Below, in pieces: positions 16,872 to 25,672 of a stretch of DNA of 47,424 nucleotides. The DNA is from Caulobacter sp. Root655 (GTDB taxonomy: Bacteria; Pseudomonadota; Alphaproteobacteria; Caulobacterales; Caulobacteraceae). Each line of letters opens with the position of its first letter. Position 1 is the stretch's first letter. The stretch covers positions 1-47,424 of the forward strand of contig NZ_LMHC01000009.1 of NCBI RefSeq assembly GCF_001427665.1. Direction: 5' to 3'. Under the pieces are notes generated by a model. It worked only from the letters and a program-made list of their open reading frames with translations. It made no database searches and was not told the DNA's origin. The translations under genes and the position numbers were made by a program.

Positions 16872-17366
16872 TCAGGCGTTGCCGACCGTCGCGCCGTCGG
16901 CCTGGGCCTTGCGGGCCGCGTAGACGCCGGCGAAGTCGATCGGGTCGATCAGGAAGGGCGGGAAGCCGCCTTCGGTGGTGACGTCGGCGATCAGGCGACG
17001 GGCGAACGGGAACAGGAAGCGCGGGCACTCGATCAGCAGCACCGGCTCCAGGTCGGCTTCCGGCACGCCGCCGATGTGGAACAGGCCGCCGTACATGACC
17101 TCGACGTGGAACACCGGCTGGTCGTCGCGGGTGGCGCGGGCCGACAGCTTCAGGTCCACCTCGAACAGGCCGTCGGGACGGCCGCGGGCGTTCATCTCGA
17201 CACCCATGTCGATGGCCGGCGCGGCGCCGCCGGCGCGCAGGGAATCCGGGGCGTGCGGGCTCTCGAACGAGAAGTCGCGGACGAACTGGGCGATGATGCG
17301 GATGCCGGTTTCGGCGGCCGCGCCGTCTTCGAGAGCGGCGGGGGGAGCGGCGTTCGTGTCGGTCAT
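16872..17366 (-). CDS. secB: Protein-export chaperone SecB
   Basis: SecB (164 aa) is the cytoplasmic tetrameric chaperone that keeps preproteins unfolded and hands them to SecA. The core [20 protein letters not shown] and [39 protein letters not shown] are strongly conserved, with LFPFAR and [12 protein letters not shown] as family hallmarks. The Ala-rich N-terminal extension [19 protein letters not shown] is normal for alphaproteobacteria. The gene reads divergently from timA over a 190-base spacer and is followed by a strong terminator. Confidence 0.97.
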   Translation of the reverse strand: MTDTNAAPPAALEDGAAAETGIRIIAQFVRDFSFESPHAPDSLRAGGAAPAIDMGVEMNARGRPDGLFEVDLKLSARATRDDQPVFHVEVMYGGLFHIGGVPEADLEPVLLIECPRFLFPFARRLIADVTTEGGFPPFLIDPIDFAGVYAARKAQADGATVGNA

Positions 17367-17495
17367 GAGCGATAAATCCGTATTCGGCGTCGAAATTGGC
17401 CGCTAGGAGAGAGCGGGGCTGCTAACACGGGGGCGGCTGGCGCGCAACGCCAGGCGCCTGACGCGCGAGCCCTTCTCGCCTATGGATGGGGCCTC

Positions 17496-17507
17496 GCCTA
17501 TATAGGC
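17496..17507. promoter_or_regulatory. AT-rich palindrome upstream of timA
   Basis: GCCTATATAGGC is a perfect 12-base palindrome about 50 bases before the timA start. CTCGCCTAT also occurs twice (17475-17483 and 17494-17502). It resembles the CCTA/TAGG repeats ahead of ntrZ and could be a -10 region or an operator. Confidence 0.35.
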
Positions 17508-17556
17508 AGGATGTCTCGCCTTGGCGCCTGCCCTGGCTGAACGAGCGGAAACTATC

Positions 17557-18156
17557 GTGTTTGAATGGATTATCCTCGCGGTTCTGGCCGCGGTCATCCT
17601 CTACCAGCTCTACGCCACCCTGGGCCGCCGGGTCGGGCGTCAGCCCGAAGACGCGCCCGCCGCCGTGCCGGCCAACGCGCCGGCGCTCGACGTGAAAGCG
17701 CCCGAACTGGCCGTGGACGCCCTGAGCGGCCTGGCCGCCCTGCGCGCTCGCCAGGCCGATTTCGACGTCGGCCACTTCCTGGCCGGCGCCCGCCAGGCCT
17801 ACGAGATGATCGTCAAGGCCTTCGCGGCGGGAGAGCGCGACACCCTCAAGCCGCTGCTGGCGCCTGACGTCATGGCCAATTTCGAGACGGCCATCGCCGC
17901 CCGCGAGGCCGAGGGCCGCACCGAGAAGGCCGAATTCATGGTTCCCCCGCGCACCGACCTGGATTCCATCACCGTCGAAGGCGATGTGGCCAAGGCGGTG
18001 GTCCGCATCCTGGCCGAGGTCCGCACCCGTTCGACCAGCGCCGCGGGCGAGGCGGTCGACGATCGCCGCACCGCCGACCTGTGGACCTTCGAGCGCGACC
18101 TGAAGAGCCGGAACCCGAACTGGACCCTGGTCCGCGTCGACGTCGCGGAGGCGTGA
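17557..18156 (+). CDS. Tim44/TimA family putative adaptor protein
   Basis: A 199-residue membrane-anchored protein. The first 25 residues (MFEWIILAVLAAVILYQLYATLG) form a single transmembrane segment, followed by a Pro/Ala-rich linker and a C-terminal Tim44-like domain with ARQAYEMIVKAFAAGERDTLKPLLAPDVMANF and WTFERDLKSRNPNWTLVRV. In mitochondria Tim44 links the import motor to the translocon; bacterial homologues are described as putative adaptors. Start is GTG at 17557. It overlaps mltA by a TGATG junction, so the two are translationally coupled. Confidence 0.88.
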   Translation: MFEWIILAVLAAVILYQLYATLGRRVGRQPEDAPAAVPANAPALDVKAPELAVDALSGLAALRARQADFDVGHFLAGARQAYEMIVKAFAAGERDTLKPLLAPDVMANFETAIAAREAEGRTEKAEFMVPPRTDLDSITVEGDVAKAVVRILAEVRTRSTSAAGEAVDDRRTADLWTFERDLKSRNPNWTLVRVDVAEA

Positions 18157-19280
18157 TGCCGCGCCTGGGATTTGTCGCCGCGTTCGCCGTCCTGGCGTTG
18201 GCGGCTTGTACGACCACGCCGCTCAGGCCGACAGGGCCCGGACCGGTCACGACCACGCCGGGCGCCTCGACCGCTCTGTCGTTCAACGCATTGGCCGGCT
18301 GGTCGCAGGAAGACCATCTCGGCGCGCTGGACGCCTTCCGCCAGGGCTGCGGCGTGGCCAAGGCGCCGGACCTGGCCGCGATCTGCCGCAAGGCCCGCGC
18401 CGACCGGGTGACCGACGACGCCGGGGCCCGCCGTTTCCTCGAAGCCAATTTCCGGCCTGAACCCGTCGCCGGCCAGGGCCTGCTGACCGCCTATTTCGCC
18501 CCGGAATACGAGGCGCGCATGTCGCGCTCGGCCGAGTTCAGCGCCCCGATGCGCGGCAAGCCGGCCGACCTGGTGACGCTGGACCTCAGCCAGTTCGAAC
18601 CCGGCCTGGCGGGCAAGAAGGTCACCGGCGAGGTCGAGGGCGGCCAGTTCGTGCCCTATCTCGACCGCGCCGCCATCGAGGCCTCGTCCGTCGATCGGCC
18701 GCTGGCCTGGATGCGTCCGGAAGAGCTGTTCTTCCTGCAGATCCAGGGCTCGGGCGTTCTCGTCCTGCCGGACGGCCGCCGGGTGCGCGCCGCCTTCGCC
18801 GGGCACAACGGCCGGCCGTTCGTCGGCATCGCCACCGCCATGCGCGATCGCGGCCTGCTGCCCGACAACAACACCTCCGGCGACGCGATCCGCACCTGGC
18901 TGGCCGATCACCGCGGTCCCGAGGCCGACGCCATCATGCAATTGAACCCACGCTACGTGTTCTTCCAGACCCTGCCGGACGACGGCAAGCAGGCGGTGGG
19001 CGCCGCGGGGATTCCGCTGCCGGCCGGCCGGGCCATCGCCGTCGACCCCAGCAAGCACGCGATGGGCGAACTCTATTGGCTGGACGCCAGCGCGCCGAAG
19101 CTGGCCGGGGCTTTCCCGGCCTATCGCCGCCTGGCGGTGGCCCTGGACGTCGGTGGCGCGATCAAGGGCGACGCCCGGGCCGACCTCTACACCGGCACGG
19201 GCCCGGCGGCGGGGGCCGAGGCGGGGCGCGTGCGCCACGACCTGCGGCTCTACCGGCTCGTCCCGCAACCCCAGTCCTGA
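18156..19280 (+). CDS. mltA: Membrane-bound lytic murein transglycosylase A (MltA)
   Basis: MltA (374 aa) cleaves the glycan backbone of peptidoglycan to 1,6-anhydro ends. ATG at 18156 begins a lipoprotein signal with lipobox ALAAC near residue 18. The MltA barrel region includes GLLTAYFAPEYEAR, WMRPEELFFLQIQGSG and NPRYVFFQ, and the terminal 3D domain contains IAVDPSKHAMGELYW and VALDVGGAIKGDARADLYTGTG with its conserved Asp residues. It overlaps the last base of the upstream timA stop and is followed four bases later by the Smr gene. Confidence 0.95.
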   Translation: MPRLGFVAAFAVLALAACTTTPLRPTGPGPVTTTPGASTALSFNALAGWSQEDHLGALDAFRQGCGVAKAPDLAAICRKARADRVTDDAGARRFLEANFRPEPVAGQGLLTAYFAPEYEARMSRSAEFSAPMRGKPADLVTLDLSQFEPGLAGKKVTGEVEGGQFVPYLDRAAIEASSVDRPLAWMRPEELFFLQIQGSGVLVLPDGRRVRAAFAGHNGRPFVGIATAMRDRGLLPDNNTSGDAIRTWLADHRGPEADAIMQLNPRYVFFQTLPDDGKQAVGAAGIPLPAGRAIAVDPSKHAMGELYWLDASAPKLAGAFPAYRRLAVALDVGGAIKGDARADLYTGTGPAAGAEAGRVRHDLRLYRLVPQPQS

Positions 19281-19284
19281 GACC

Positions 19285-19824
19285 ATGAAACGCCCCCCGC
19301 GCCAGGACGAGATGCGTCTGTGGGGCATGGTCACCGCCACGGTGCGGGCCAAGCCGACCCAGAAGGCGGTGGGCTGGACCCCCAAGGCGCCGAAAAGCCT
19401 GGAGTCGCCGACCACGCTGCAGCCGATGGCTCCGCTGCTGATCGACCCCAAGAGCCTCAAGCCGGCGGGCAAGGCGCGCGCGCCCGGCCCGCTGGAAGGC
19501 ATCGAGCCCAACCGCAAGCGCAAGATCGCCCGCGAGCATACGCCGCTGGAGGCCCGTCTCGACCTGCACGGTCTGGACCAGGACCGCGCCAGGCCGGTGC
19601 TGGAGGCCTTCCTGCGCCGCGCCTGGGAGGACGGCCACCGCGCGGCCCTGGTGATCACCGGCAAGGGCAAGGTGGGGATGGGCGTGCTGCGCTCGCGCAC
19701 CCCCGAATGGCTGGCCGGGCCGGCCCTGCGCGACATCGTGGCGGGCGTGTCGCCGGCCGATAAGCGCCACGGCGGCGACGGGGCGTTCTACGTGGCGCTC
19801 AAGCGGCGGCCGCCGAAGGTCTGA
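19285..19824 (+). CDS. Smr/MutS2-type domain protein
   Basis: A 179-residue protein with a basic, Pro-rich N-terminal half and a C-terminal Smr domain: LDLHGLDQDRARPVLEAFL followed by VITGKGKVGMGVLRSRTPEWL. Stand-alone Smr proteins are putative nucleases; some Smr domains cut branched DNA or stalled-ribosome mRNA, but the substrate of this type is unknown. It lies four bases after mltA and is probably co-transcribed with timA and mltA. Confidence 0.9.
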   Translation: MKRPPRQDEMRLWGMVTATVRAKPTQKAVGWTPKAPKSLESPTTLQPMAPLLIDPKSLKPAGKARAPGPLEGIEPNRKRKIAREHTPLEARLDLHGLDQDRARPVLEAFLRRAWEDGHRAALVITGKGKVGMGVLRSRTPEWLAGPALRDIVAGVSPADKRHGGDGAFYVALKRRPPKV

Positions 19825-19895
19825 AGCCGCCCCTTCATCGCCCACTCCTCGCCACGATCCCCGCGCCAAGCTTGGCCAGCTTCAGGAGCGGCGCA

Positions 19896-20468
19896 ATGGA
19901 TATCGAGATCGGGGCCGAGGCCAAGGACAAGAGGTTCAACCGGCGGGTGGCGATCACCGTGGTGGCCCTGTCGATCTTCATGGGCCTGTGCGGGGTGAAG
20001 GACGGCAACATCGTCCAGGCCATGCAGCAGGCGCAGTCGAGCGGCGTCGACGCCTGGGACCAATACCAGGCTGCCAGGACCAAGCTGCACATCGACGAGA
20101 CGGCGCGGGCCCAGACCCGATTCCTGGCCTTGTCGGGCGATGGACGGGCGGCGGCGCCCGAGGCGGCCGAGATCACCCGTCTCGACGCCGAGATCGCCAA
20201 GTACCAGGCCGAGGCCCCCGCGCTGAAATCCCGCGCCCAGGGCTTTCAGGCCCAGTACGACGCGCTCAACGTCCACGACGACCAGTTCGACGCCGCCGAC
20301 GCCCTGAACTCCATCGCGGTGTCGATCGCCGCCGTGGCGGCGCTAGTGGAGATTCCCGCGGCGCTCTGGGCCTCCTGGGCGTTCGGCGCCCTGGGGGTCG
20401 TCATGGGCGTGGCGGGCTTCCTGGGCTGGAGCCTGCACTCGGCGTTTCTGAGCCGGTTGCTGGGTTAG
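19896..20468 (+). CDS. DUF4337 domain-containing membrane protein
   Basis: A 190-residue protein with one N-terminal transmembrane helix (RRVAITVVALSIFMGLCGV), a soluble middle that looks coiled-coil-forming (around EAAEITRLDAEIAKYQAEAP) and two C-terminal hydrophobic segments. The segment DGNIVQAMQQAQSSGVDAWDQYQAARTK is typical of DUF4337, whose function is unknown. The ATG at 19896 follows an AGGAG ribosome site. It may share the timA-mltA-smr transcript, or be separate; the gap from smr is 71 bases. Confidence 0.82.
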   Translation: MDIEIGAEAKDKRFNRRVAITVVALSIFMGLCGVKDGNIVQAMQQAQSSGVDAWDQYQAARTKLHIDETARAQTRFLALSGDGRAAAPEAAEITRLDAEIAKYQAEAPALKSRAQGFQAQYDALNVHDDQFDAADALNSIAVSIAAVAALVEIPAALWASWAFGALGVVMGVAGFLGWSLHSAFLSRLLG

Positions 20469-20479
20469 GGATGAGGTCC

Positions 20480-20505
20480 GGGAACAGGCGCATGCGCCTG
20501 TCCCC
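20480..20505. repeat. Dispersed palindrome, copy 1
   Basis: A near-perfect 26-base palindrome centred on GCATGC, core ACAGGCGCATGCGCCTGT, with one mismatch in the outer arms. A perfect copy occurs at 47248-47273. It lies between the convergent DUF4337 gene and hisE, and may act as a 3'-end hairpin for both. Confidence 0.75.
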
Positions 20506-20508
20506 AAC

Positions 20509-20835
20509 TCAGGAACCGTCCCGCGACGCCTTCTCGGCCAGTCCCGAGGTCCCCTCGCGGGCCGCCAGCTTGTCGGCCACCGCATCGAGCGACACGTCCG
20601 AGGCCGCCAGCAGCACCAGCCAGTGGTACAGCAGGTCGGCGCTTTCCGAGGCCAGGGCGTCGGGGCTCTGGGCGACGGCGGCGATCACCGTCTCGATGGC
20701 TTCCTCGCCCAGCTTCTTGGCGGCCAGGGCCGGGTCGGCCAGCAGCTTGGCGGTGTAGGAGGTGGCGGGGTCGCCGCCCTTGCGGGCCTCGATCGTCGCC
20801 GCCAGGCGCTCCAGGGTATCGAACAGCTTGCTCAC
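20509..20835 (-). CDS. hisE: Phosphoribosyl-ATP diphosphatase
   Basis: HisE (108 aa) performs the second step of histidine synthesis, hydrolysing phosphoribosyl-ATP to phosphoribosyl-AMP. It is an all-alpha NTP-pyrophosphohydrolase with [15 protein letters not shown] and [14 protein letters not shown] carrying the metal-binding Glu and Asp residues. The start overlaps the end of hisF by four bases. It is last in the histidine cluster and, as usual in alphaproteobacteria, separate from hisI, which is not seen here. Confidence 0.95.
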   Translation of the reverse strand: MSKLFDTLERLAATIEARKGGDPATSYTAKLLADPALAAKKLGEEAIETVIAAVAQSPDALASESADLLYHWLVLLAASDVSLDAVADKLAAREGTSGLAEKASRDGS

Positions 20836-21614
20836 GCCTCCCCCTTCAGGTCGTCCAGGCGCACGGGAATGCCGGCGTCAGCCATGGCCCGCTTGGCCTC
20901 GCCGATGCTGATCTCGCCGAAGTGGAAGATCGAGGCGGCCAGCACCGCGGCGGCGTGGCCGTCGCGGGCGGCTTCGACCAGGTGCTCGGTCTTGCCGGCC
21001 CCGCCCGAGGCGATCACCGGCACGGTCACCGCGCCGGTCACGGCCTTCAGCAGCGGGATGTCGTAGCCGATCTTGGCCCCGTCGCGGTCCATCGAGGTCA
21101 GCAGGATCTCGCCGGCCCCCCGCGCCACGCTCTGGGCGGCGTATTCGACCACGTCCAGGCCGGTGTCCTTGCGGCCGCCATAGGTCCAGACGTTCCAGCC
21201 CGAGCCGTCGGCGCGGGCCTTGGCGTCGATGGCCACCACCACGCACTGGGCCCCGAAGGCGTCGGCGCCGGCGGCCACCAGGGCGGGGTTTTCCACGGCG
21301 GCGGTGTTGATCGACACCTTGTCGGCCCCGGCCAGCAGCAGGCGGCGCATGTCGGCCACCTCGCGCACCCCGCCGCCGACCGACACCGGCATGAAACAGA
21401 CCTCGGCGGTGCGGGCGATGACGTCGAGCAGCAGTCCCCGGCCCTCGCTGGAGGCGGTGATGTCGAGGAACATCAGCTCGTCGGCCCCGGCCGCGTCATA
21501 GGCGCGGGCCTGCTCCACCGGATCGCCGGCGTCGCGCAGGGCCACGAAGTTGACGCCCTTGACCACCCGGCCGTCCTTGACGTCGAGACAGGGAATGATC
21601 CGGGTCTTCAGCAT
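20832..21614 (-). CDS. hisF: Imidazole glycerol phosphate synthase, cyclase subunit
   Basis: HisF (260 aa) is the TIM-barrel cyclase that uses ammonia from HisH to make imidazole glycerol phosphate and AICAR. The N-terminal [15 protein letters not shown] with the catalytic Asp, the phosphate-binding VGGGVR and the second catalytic Asp in [15 protein letters not shown] are present. It overlaps hisA by an ATGA junction upstream and hisE downstream, so expression is tightly coupled. Confidence 0.97.
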   Translation of the reverse strand: MLKTRIIPCLDVKDGRVVKGVNFVALRDAGDPVEQARAYDAAGADELMFLDITASSEGRGLLLDVIARTAEVCFMPVSVGGGVREVADMRRLLLAGADKVSINTAAVENPALVAAGADAFGAQCVVVAIDAKARADGSGWNVWTYGGRKDTGLDVVEYAAQSVARGAGEILLTSMDRDGAKIGYDIPLLKAVTGAVTVPVIASGGAGKTEHLVEAARDGHAAAVLAASIFHFGEISIGEAKRAMADAGIPVRLDDLKGEA

Positions 21615-22339
21615 CAGGCGGCCGCTATGGTCAGGGCTTCGGCCGGCTTGATCGTGCCGGCATAGAGCGAGCGACCCAGGATGGCGCCGGCGATCTCGAC
21701 GCCCACGCGGGCCTTCAGCCGCTCGATGTCGGCCACCGAGGCCACGCCGCCCGAGGCGATGACCGGGATCGACACGGCGTCGGCCAGCTCGCCCACGCCC
21801 TCGACATTGACGCCGGTCAGGGCGCCGTCGCGGCTGATGTCGGTGACGATCAGGGCCGCGACCCCGACGTCCTCGAAACGTTTGCCCAGGGTGATGGCGT
21901 CCAGGTCCGACAGGCCGGTCCAGCCGTCGATCGCCACCTTGCCGTCGCGCACGTCGACGGCCACGGCGATCTGCTCGGGCCAGAGGCGCGCGGCCTTGCG
22001 GACCAGGTCAGGGTCGTGGACGGCGACGGTGCCGAGGATCACGCGGGACACGCCCGCCTCGATCCAGGCCTCGACGGCCTCCAGGGTGCGGATGCCGCCG
22101 CCCAGCTGCACGGGGATCGAGATCGACTCCAGGATCGACTGCACGGCGGCGATGTTGACCGACTTGCCCTCGATGGCGCCGTTCAGGTCGACCACATGCA
22201 GCCACGAGAAGCCGTCCTTGACGAAGCGCTGGGCCTGGTCGGCGGGGGAGGTGTTGAAGACCGTGGCCTTCTCCATGTCGCCGTGCAGCAGACGCACGCA
22301 CTGGCCGTCCTTCAGGTCGATGGCGGGATAGAGGATCAT
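21614..22339 (-). CDS. hisA: ProFAR isomerase HisA
   Basis: HisA (241 aa) isomerises the ProFAR aminoaldose in histidine synthesis. It is a TIM barrel related to HisF, starting [17 protein letters not shown] with the catalytic Asp8. Further hallmarks are [36 protein letters not shown] and ASGGVAS. I chose ATG at 22339; a much longer in-frame extension runs antisense-like through hisH and is not coding. It overlaps hisH by four bases and hisF by three. Confidence 0.96.
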   Translation of the reverse strand: MILYPAIDLKDGQCVRLLHGDMEKATVFNTSPADQAQRFVKDGFSWLHVVDLNGAIEGKSVNIAAVQSILESISIPVQLGGGIRTLEAVEAWIEAGVSRVILGTVAVHDPDLVRKAARLWPEQIAVAVDVRDGKVAIDGWTGLSDLDAITLGKRFEDVGVAALIVTDISRDGALTGVNVEGVGELADAVSIPVIASGGVASVADIERLKARVGVEIAGAILGRSLYAGTIKPAEALTIAAA

Positions 22340-22977
22340 GGGCGCCATTCCAGGAAGTTGGCGAGCAGGGCGAGCCCCGCGGCTTGGGATTTTTCGGGGT
22401 GGAACTGTACGCCGGCCACGTTGCCCTTGGCCACAGCGGCCGTGAAGGCGCCGCCGTGGTCGGTGGTCGCCAGCAGATCGGCCGGATCGGCCGCCGTCAG
22501 GGCGAAGGAGTTGGCGAAATACATGTGGGCGCCGCTTTCGACGCCCTTGAACAACGGATGCGCGCGCACCTGCTCGACGGCGTTCCAGCCCATGTGCGGG
22601 ATGGTCAGGGCCGGATCGGCGGGCGCGAGCTTCTTCACCTCGCCGGCGATCCAGTCGAGGCCGGGGGTGACGCCGAATTCGAGGCCGCGGGTGGCCAGCA
22701 GCTGGTGGCCGACGCAGATGCCCAGGAACGGAGCCCCTTTGCCGTGAACGGCTTCGTTCATGGCCTCGTAGACGCCCGAGGCGTCCAGGCCCGCGCGGCA
22801 CGAGGCGAAGGCCCCGACGCCGGGCAGCACCACGCGGTCGGCGGCGGCCACGCGCTCGGGATCGGCGGTGACAACGATGTCAGCGTCGAGTGCGTGACGG
22901 CGGGCCGCCTCGCGCAGGGCCTTTTCGGCCGAGCGCAGGTTGCCCGACCCGTAATCGATCAGGGCGACGGTCTGCAT
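22336..22977 (-). CDS. hisH: Imidazole glycerol phosphate synthase, glutaminase subunit
   Basis: HisH (213 aa) is the class I amidotransferase that supplies ammonia to HisF. The catalytic Cys lies in [12 protein letters not shown], and the His-Glu pair in VQFHPEKSQ. The N-terminus [18 protein letters not shown] is standard. The gene sits twelve bases downstream of hisB. Confidence 0.97.
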   Translation of the reverse strand: MQTVALIDYGSGNLRSAEKALREAARRHALDADIVVTADPERVAAADRVVLPGVGAFASCRAGLDASGVYEAMNEAVHGKGAPFLGICVGHQLLATRGLEFGVTPGLDWIAGEVKKLAPADPALTIPHMGWNAVEQVRAHPLFKGVESGAHMYFANSFALTAADPADLLATTDHGGAFTAAVAKGNVAGVQFHPEKSQAAGLALLANFLEWRP

Positions 22978-22989
22978 GAAATCAGGTTC

Positions 22990-23580
22990 CTACAGCACGC
23001 CCTTGGTGGAGGGGGCATGGCCGCCGGTCTTGGGGTCGATCTCGACCGCTTGACGCAGCGCCCGGGCCAGGGCCTTGAAGCCGCTCTCGGCGACGTGGTG
23101 GGTGTTGTCGCCGTAGAGGGTTTCCAGGTGGACGCACGCCCCGACGTTCATGGCGAACGCGTGGTGGAACTCCTTGAAGAGCTCGGTGTCCATCTCGCCG
23201 ACCTTGGGCCGCTTGAAGTCGACCTTCCAGATCAGATAGGGCCGGTTGGAGAGGTCGATGGCGCAGCGCGTCAGGGTCTCGTCCATCGGGATATAGGCGT
23301 GGCCAAACCGGCGGATGCCCTTGAACCCGTCCAGCGCCTTGTTGATCGCCTGGCCCAGCACGATGCCGGTGTCCTCGACCGTGTGGTGCATGTCGATGTG
23401 CAGGTCGCCCTTGGTTTCGACCTTGAGGTCGAAGCCGCCATGGCGCGCGAAGCTCTCCAGCATGTGGTCGTAGAATCCGATGCCGGTGGAGATCGTCGAG
23501 GCGCCGGTCCCGTCGAGATCGATCCAGACCCGGATCTGGGTCTCCTTCGTCTCGCGGACCACTTCAGCGGTGCGGGCCAT
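22990..23580 (-). CDS. hisB: Imidazoleglycerol-phosphate dehydratase
   Basis: HisB (196 aa) is a Mn-dependent dehydratase of the monofunctional type, without the N-terminal phosphatase found in enterobacteria. Metal-binding motifs are [37 protein letters not shown] (here [12 protein letters not shown]) and [16 protein letters not shown] at 23580 ([16 protein letters not shown]) is the expected start. It is preceded by the kinase gene with only seven bases between. Confidence 0.97.
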   Translation of the reverse strand: MARTAEVVRETKETQIRVWIDLDGTGASTISTGIGFYDHMLESFARHGGFDLKVETKGDLHIDMHHTVEDTGIVLGQAINKALDGFKGIRRFGHAYIPMDETLTRCAIDLSNRPYLIWKVDFKRPKVGEMDTELFKEFHHAFAMNVGACVHLETLYGDNTHHVAESGFKALARALRQAVEIDPKTGGHAPSTKGVL

Positions 23581-23587
23581 GGTGTCC

Positions 23588-24577
23588 TTACAGTCCGTTC
23601 TGGGCCGCGAGATCCCGCAGGCTGACCTGCGGGCGCGGACCATAGTGCGCGATGACCTCGGCGGCGGCCAGGGAGCCCAACTGTCCGCAGACGGGCAGGG
23701 GACGACCCTGGGAGAGGCCGTAGAGGAAACCCGCCGCGTATTGGTCGCCGGCGCCGGTGGTGTCCATGACTTTTTCCACGGGGTAGGCCGAGATTTCGTG
23801 CAATGCCCCGTTGGAAGCCACGATCGAGCCGTGTTCGCTGCGGGTCACGGCGGCGATTTCGACCTTGCCGGCCAGGGCCCGGACGGCGGCGTCGAAATCG
23901 GTGGTCTGGAACAGGGCGCAGATTTCCGAGGCGTTGGCGAAGACGATGTCGCACTGGGTTTCGATGAAGCCCAGCAGGGCGTCGCGGTGACGCTCGACCA
24001 CGAAGCTGTCGGACAGGGTGATGGCGATCTTGCGCCCGGCGCCGTGGCTCAGGGCGGCGGCCTTGGCGAAGGCGCGGCGCGCTTCCAGCGGGTCGAACAG
24101 ATAGCCTTCGAGATAGGCGTACCGGGCGGCCTCGATGACCGCCGGGTCGACGTCGGCGGCGGTCAGCTCGACGCAGGCGCCCAGATAGGTCGACATGGTG
24201 CGCTGGGCGTCGGCGGTGACGTTGATCAGGCTCTGGGCCGTCGCCGGGCCTTCCGTCAGGGGCGAGGTGTCGAAGGTGGCGCCGATGGCGCGCATGTCGT
24301 GGGTGAACACTCGGCCCAGCTGGTCGTCGGCGACCTTGCCGATGAAGGCGGCCTTGCCGCCGAAGCTGGCGACGCCGGCCACCGTATTGCCGGCCGAACC
24401 GCCCGAAGCCTCGATGCCCGAAGCCATCACGTCATAGAGGCTGCTGGCCCGATCGACGTCGATCAGGGCCATCGAGCCCTTCACCAGGCCTTCGCGCTCC
24501 AGGAAAGCGTCGTCGCACTGGGCGATGACGTCGACGATGGCGTTACCGATGGCGGCGACGTCGTAGAGAGCGGTCAT
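23588..24577 (-). CDS. Adenosine kinase-like PfkB family sugar kinase
   Basis: A 329-residue PfkB/ribokinase-fold kinase, resembling bacterial adenosine kinases. The N-terminal [16 protein letters not shown], substrate motif [17 protein letters not shown] and the C-terminal anion-hole/catalytic motif [16 protein letters not shown] (catalytic Asp) are clear. Substrate is inferred from family resemblance only. It lies seven bases upstream of hisB, so it may head the histidine transcript; the functional link could be purine salvage balancing the AICAR drawn off by HisF. The start at 24577 faces the divergent ATP-grasp gene across about 104 bases. Confidence 0.86.
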   Translation of the reverse strand: MTALYDVAAIGNAIVDVIAQCDDAFLEREGLVKGSMALIDVDRASSLYDVMASGIEASGGSAGNTVAGVASFGGKAAFIGKVADDQLGRVFTHDMRAIGATFDTSPLTEGPATAQSLINVTADAQRTMSTYLGACVELTAADVDPAVIEAARYAYLEGYLFDPLEARRAFAKAAALSHGAGRKIAITLSDSFVVERHRDALLGFIETQCDIVFANASEICALFQTTDFDAAVRALAGKVEIAAVTRSEHGSIVASNGALHEISAYPVEKVMDTTGAGDQYAAGFLYGLSQGRPLPVCGQLGSLAAAEVIAHYGPRPQVSLRDLAAQNGL

Positions 24578-24681
24578 GAAAGGCTTTTCCGAAAGGGGCG
24601 ACGCGCGCGAAGTACCGGATCGGGGCGGCCAAGGCAACGCGAGCCTTGCCGGAGCGCCGCGGTCGTTCTACCGCCAACGCC

Positions 24682-25536
24682 ATGACCGACGTTCTCATCC
24701 TCACCCCGGCCGCCGACCAGACGCTGTACGCCCACGCTTGGCGGCCGCTGTTCGACCGCCTGGCCGCGCCGTTGCGGGCCCATGGCCTGACGGTCTCGGA
24801 CCTCGCCTGGGACGCGCCGTTCGACCCCGGTTCGGCCCGGGCGGTGCTGCCGTTGCTGAGCTGGGGCTACCACCTGCGGCCTGCCGCATGGTTCGCGCGG
24901 CTCGACGCCCTGGAGGTGGCGGGCGCGCGCCTGGCCAATCCGGTGTCGGTGCTGCGCTGGAACACCACCAAGACCTATCTGGCGCAGCTGGCGGCCAAGG
25001 GCGCGCCGGTCGTGCCGACCATCGCCCTGGACCGTCTGACGCTCGAGGACATGGACCGGGCCCGCGACCTTTTCGGCGTCGACGTGCTGGTGGCCAAGCC
25101 GCAGATCTCCGGCGGCTCGCAGGACACCGTCAAGCTGCGTCATGCCGACGGCCTGGCGGGCTGCCCGACCGGTCCAGCCCTGATCCAGCCGTTCCTGCCG
25201 GCGGTGGGCGAGGAGGGCGAGCTGTCGCTGTTCTATTTCGACGGGCTCTTCAGCCACGCGGTAACCAAGGTGGCGACCGGCGGCGACTTCCGCGTCCAGC
25301 CGCAGTTCGGCGGTCAGGTCAGCGGCGTCGCGCCGGAGCCCGAGGCTCTGCATGCGGCCGAAATGGTGCTGAAGGCGGCGGAAACGCCCCTGACCTACGC
25401 TCGCGTCGACCTGATCCGCGGGCTGGACGGCACGCCGCAGCTGATGGAGCTGGAGGTCATCGAGCCGGACCTGTTCCTGGGCCACGCGCACGACGCTGGG
25501 GCGGCGTTCGCGGCGGCGGTGGTTCGGGCGCTTTAA
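24682..25536 (+). CDS. RimK-like ATP-grasp domain protein
   Basis: A 284-residue protein with an ATP-grasp layout: N-terminal TDVLILTPAADQTLYAHAWRPLF, the segment VSVLRWNTTKTYLAQLAAKGAPVVPTI, then VLVAKPQISGGSQDTVKL with the ATP-binding Lys, and C-terminal YARVDLIRGLDGTPQLMELEVIEPDLF with metal-binding Asp and Glu. It resembles prokaryotic glutathione-synthetase-like/RimK ligases that join a carboxylate to an amine. The substrate is unknown and no partner gene adjoins it. ATG at 24682 was chosen over 24646. Confidence 0.8.
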   Translation: MTDVLILTPAADQTLYAHAWRPLFDRLAAPLRAHGLTVSDLAWDAPFDPGSARAVLPLLSWGYHLRPAAWFARLDALEVAGARLANPVSVLRWNTTKTYLAQLAAKGAPVVPTIALDRLTLEDMDRARDLFGVDVLVAKPQISGGSQDTVKLRHADGLAGCPTGPALIQPFLPAVGEEGELSLFYFDGLFSHAVTKVATGGDFRVQPQFGGQVSGVAPEPEALHAAEMVLKAAETPLTYARVDLIRGLDGTPQLMELEVIEPDLFLGHAHDAGAAFAAAVVRAL

Positions 25537-25537
25537 G

Positions 25538-25671
25538 TCCTCCCCCTGTGGGGGAGGTGTCGGCGTAGCCGACGGAGGGGGGACTTGGCGGCGGGCAGCC
25601 GCAACCGGGCCGACGATCCTGAAACTCCCCCCACCGGTCGCTTCGCGACCGCCTCCCCCACGGGGGGAGGA
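25538..25671. repeat. Two inverted palindromic repeat units between convergent genes
   Basis: The spacer of the ATP-grasp gene and nth is filled by two units in opposite orientation. Each begins with a C/G-rich hairpin (CCTCCCCC/GGGGGAGG at 25539-25557; CCTCCCCC/GGGGGGAGG at 25652-25670) and includes a second small stem (GTCGGC/GCCGAC near 25559-25573; GGTCGC/GCGACC near 25636-25651). This is a mosaic REP-type element, probably serving as a bidirectional transcription end. Confidence 0.75.
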
Positions 25672-25672
25672 C

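Noticed and set aside
17799..19736. 645-codon minus-strand frame over timA-mltA-smr
   Set aside because: Antisense shadow of three recognised genes.
22340..22801. Apparent N-terminal extension of hisA
   Set aside because: It overlaps hisH in another frame and HisA begins normally at [13 protein letters not shown].
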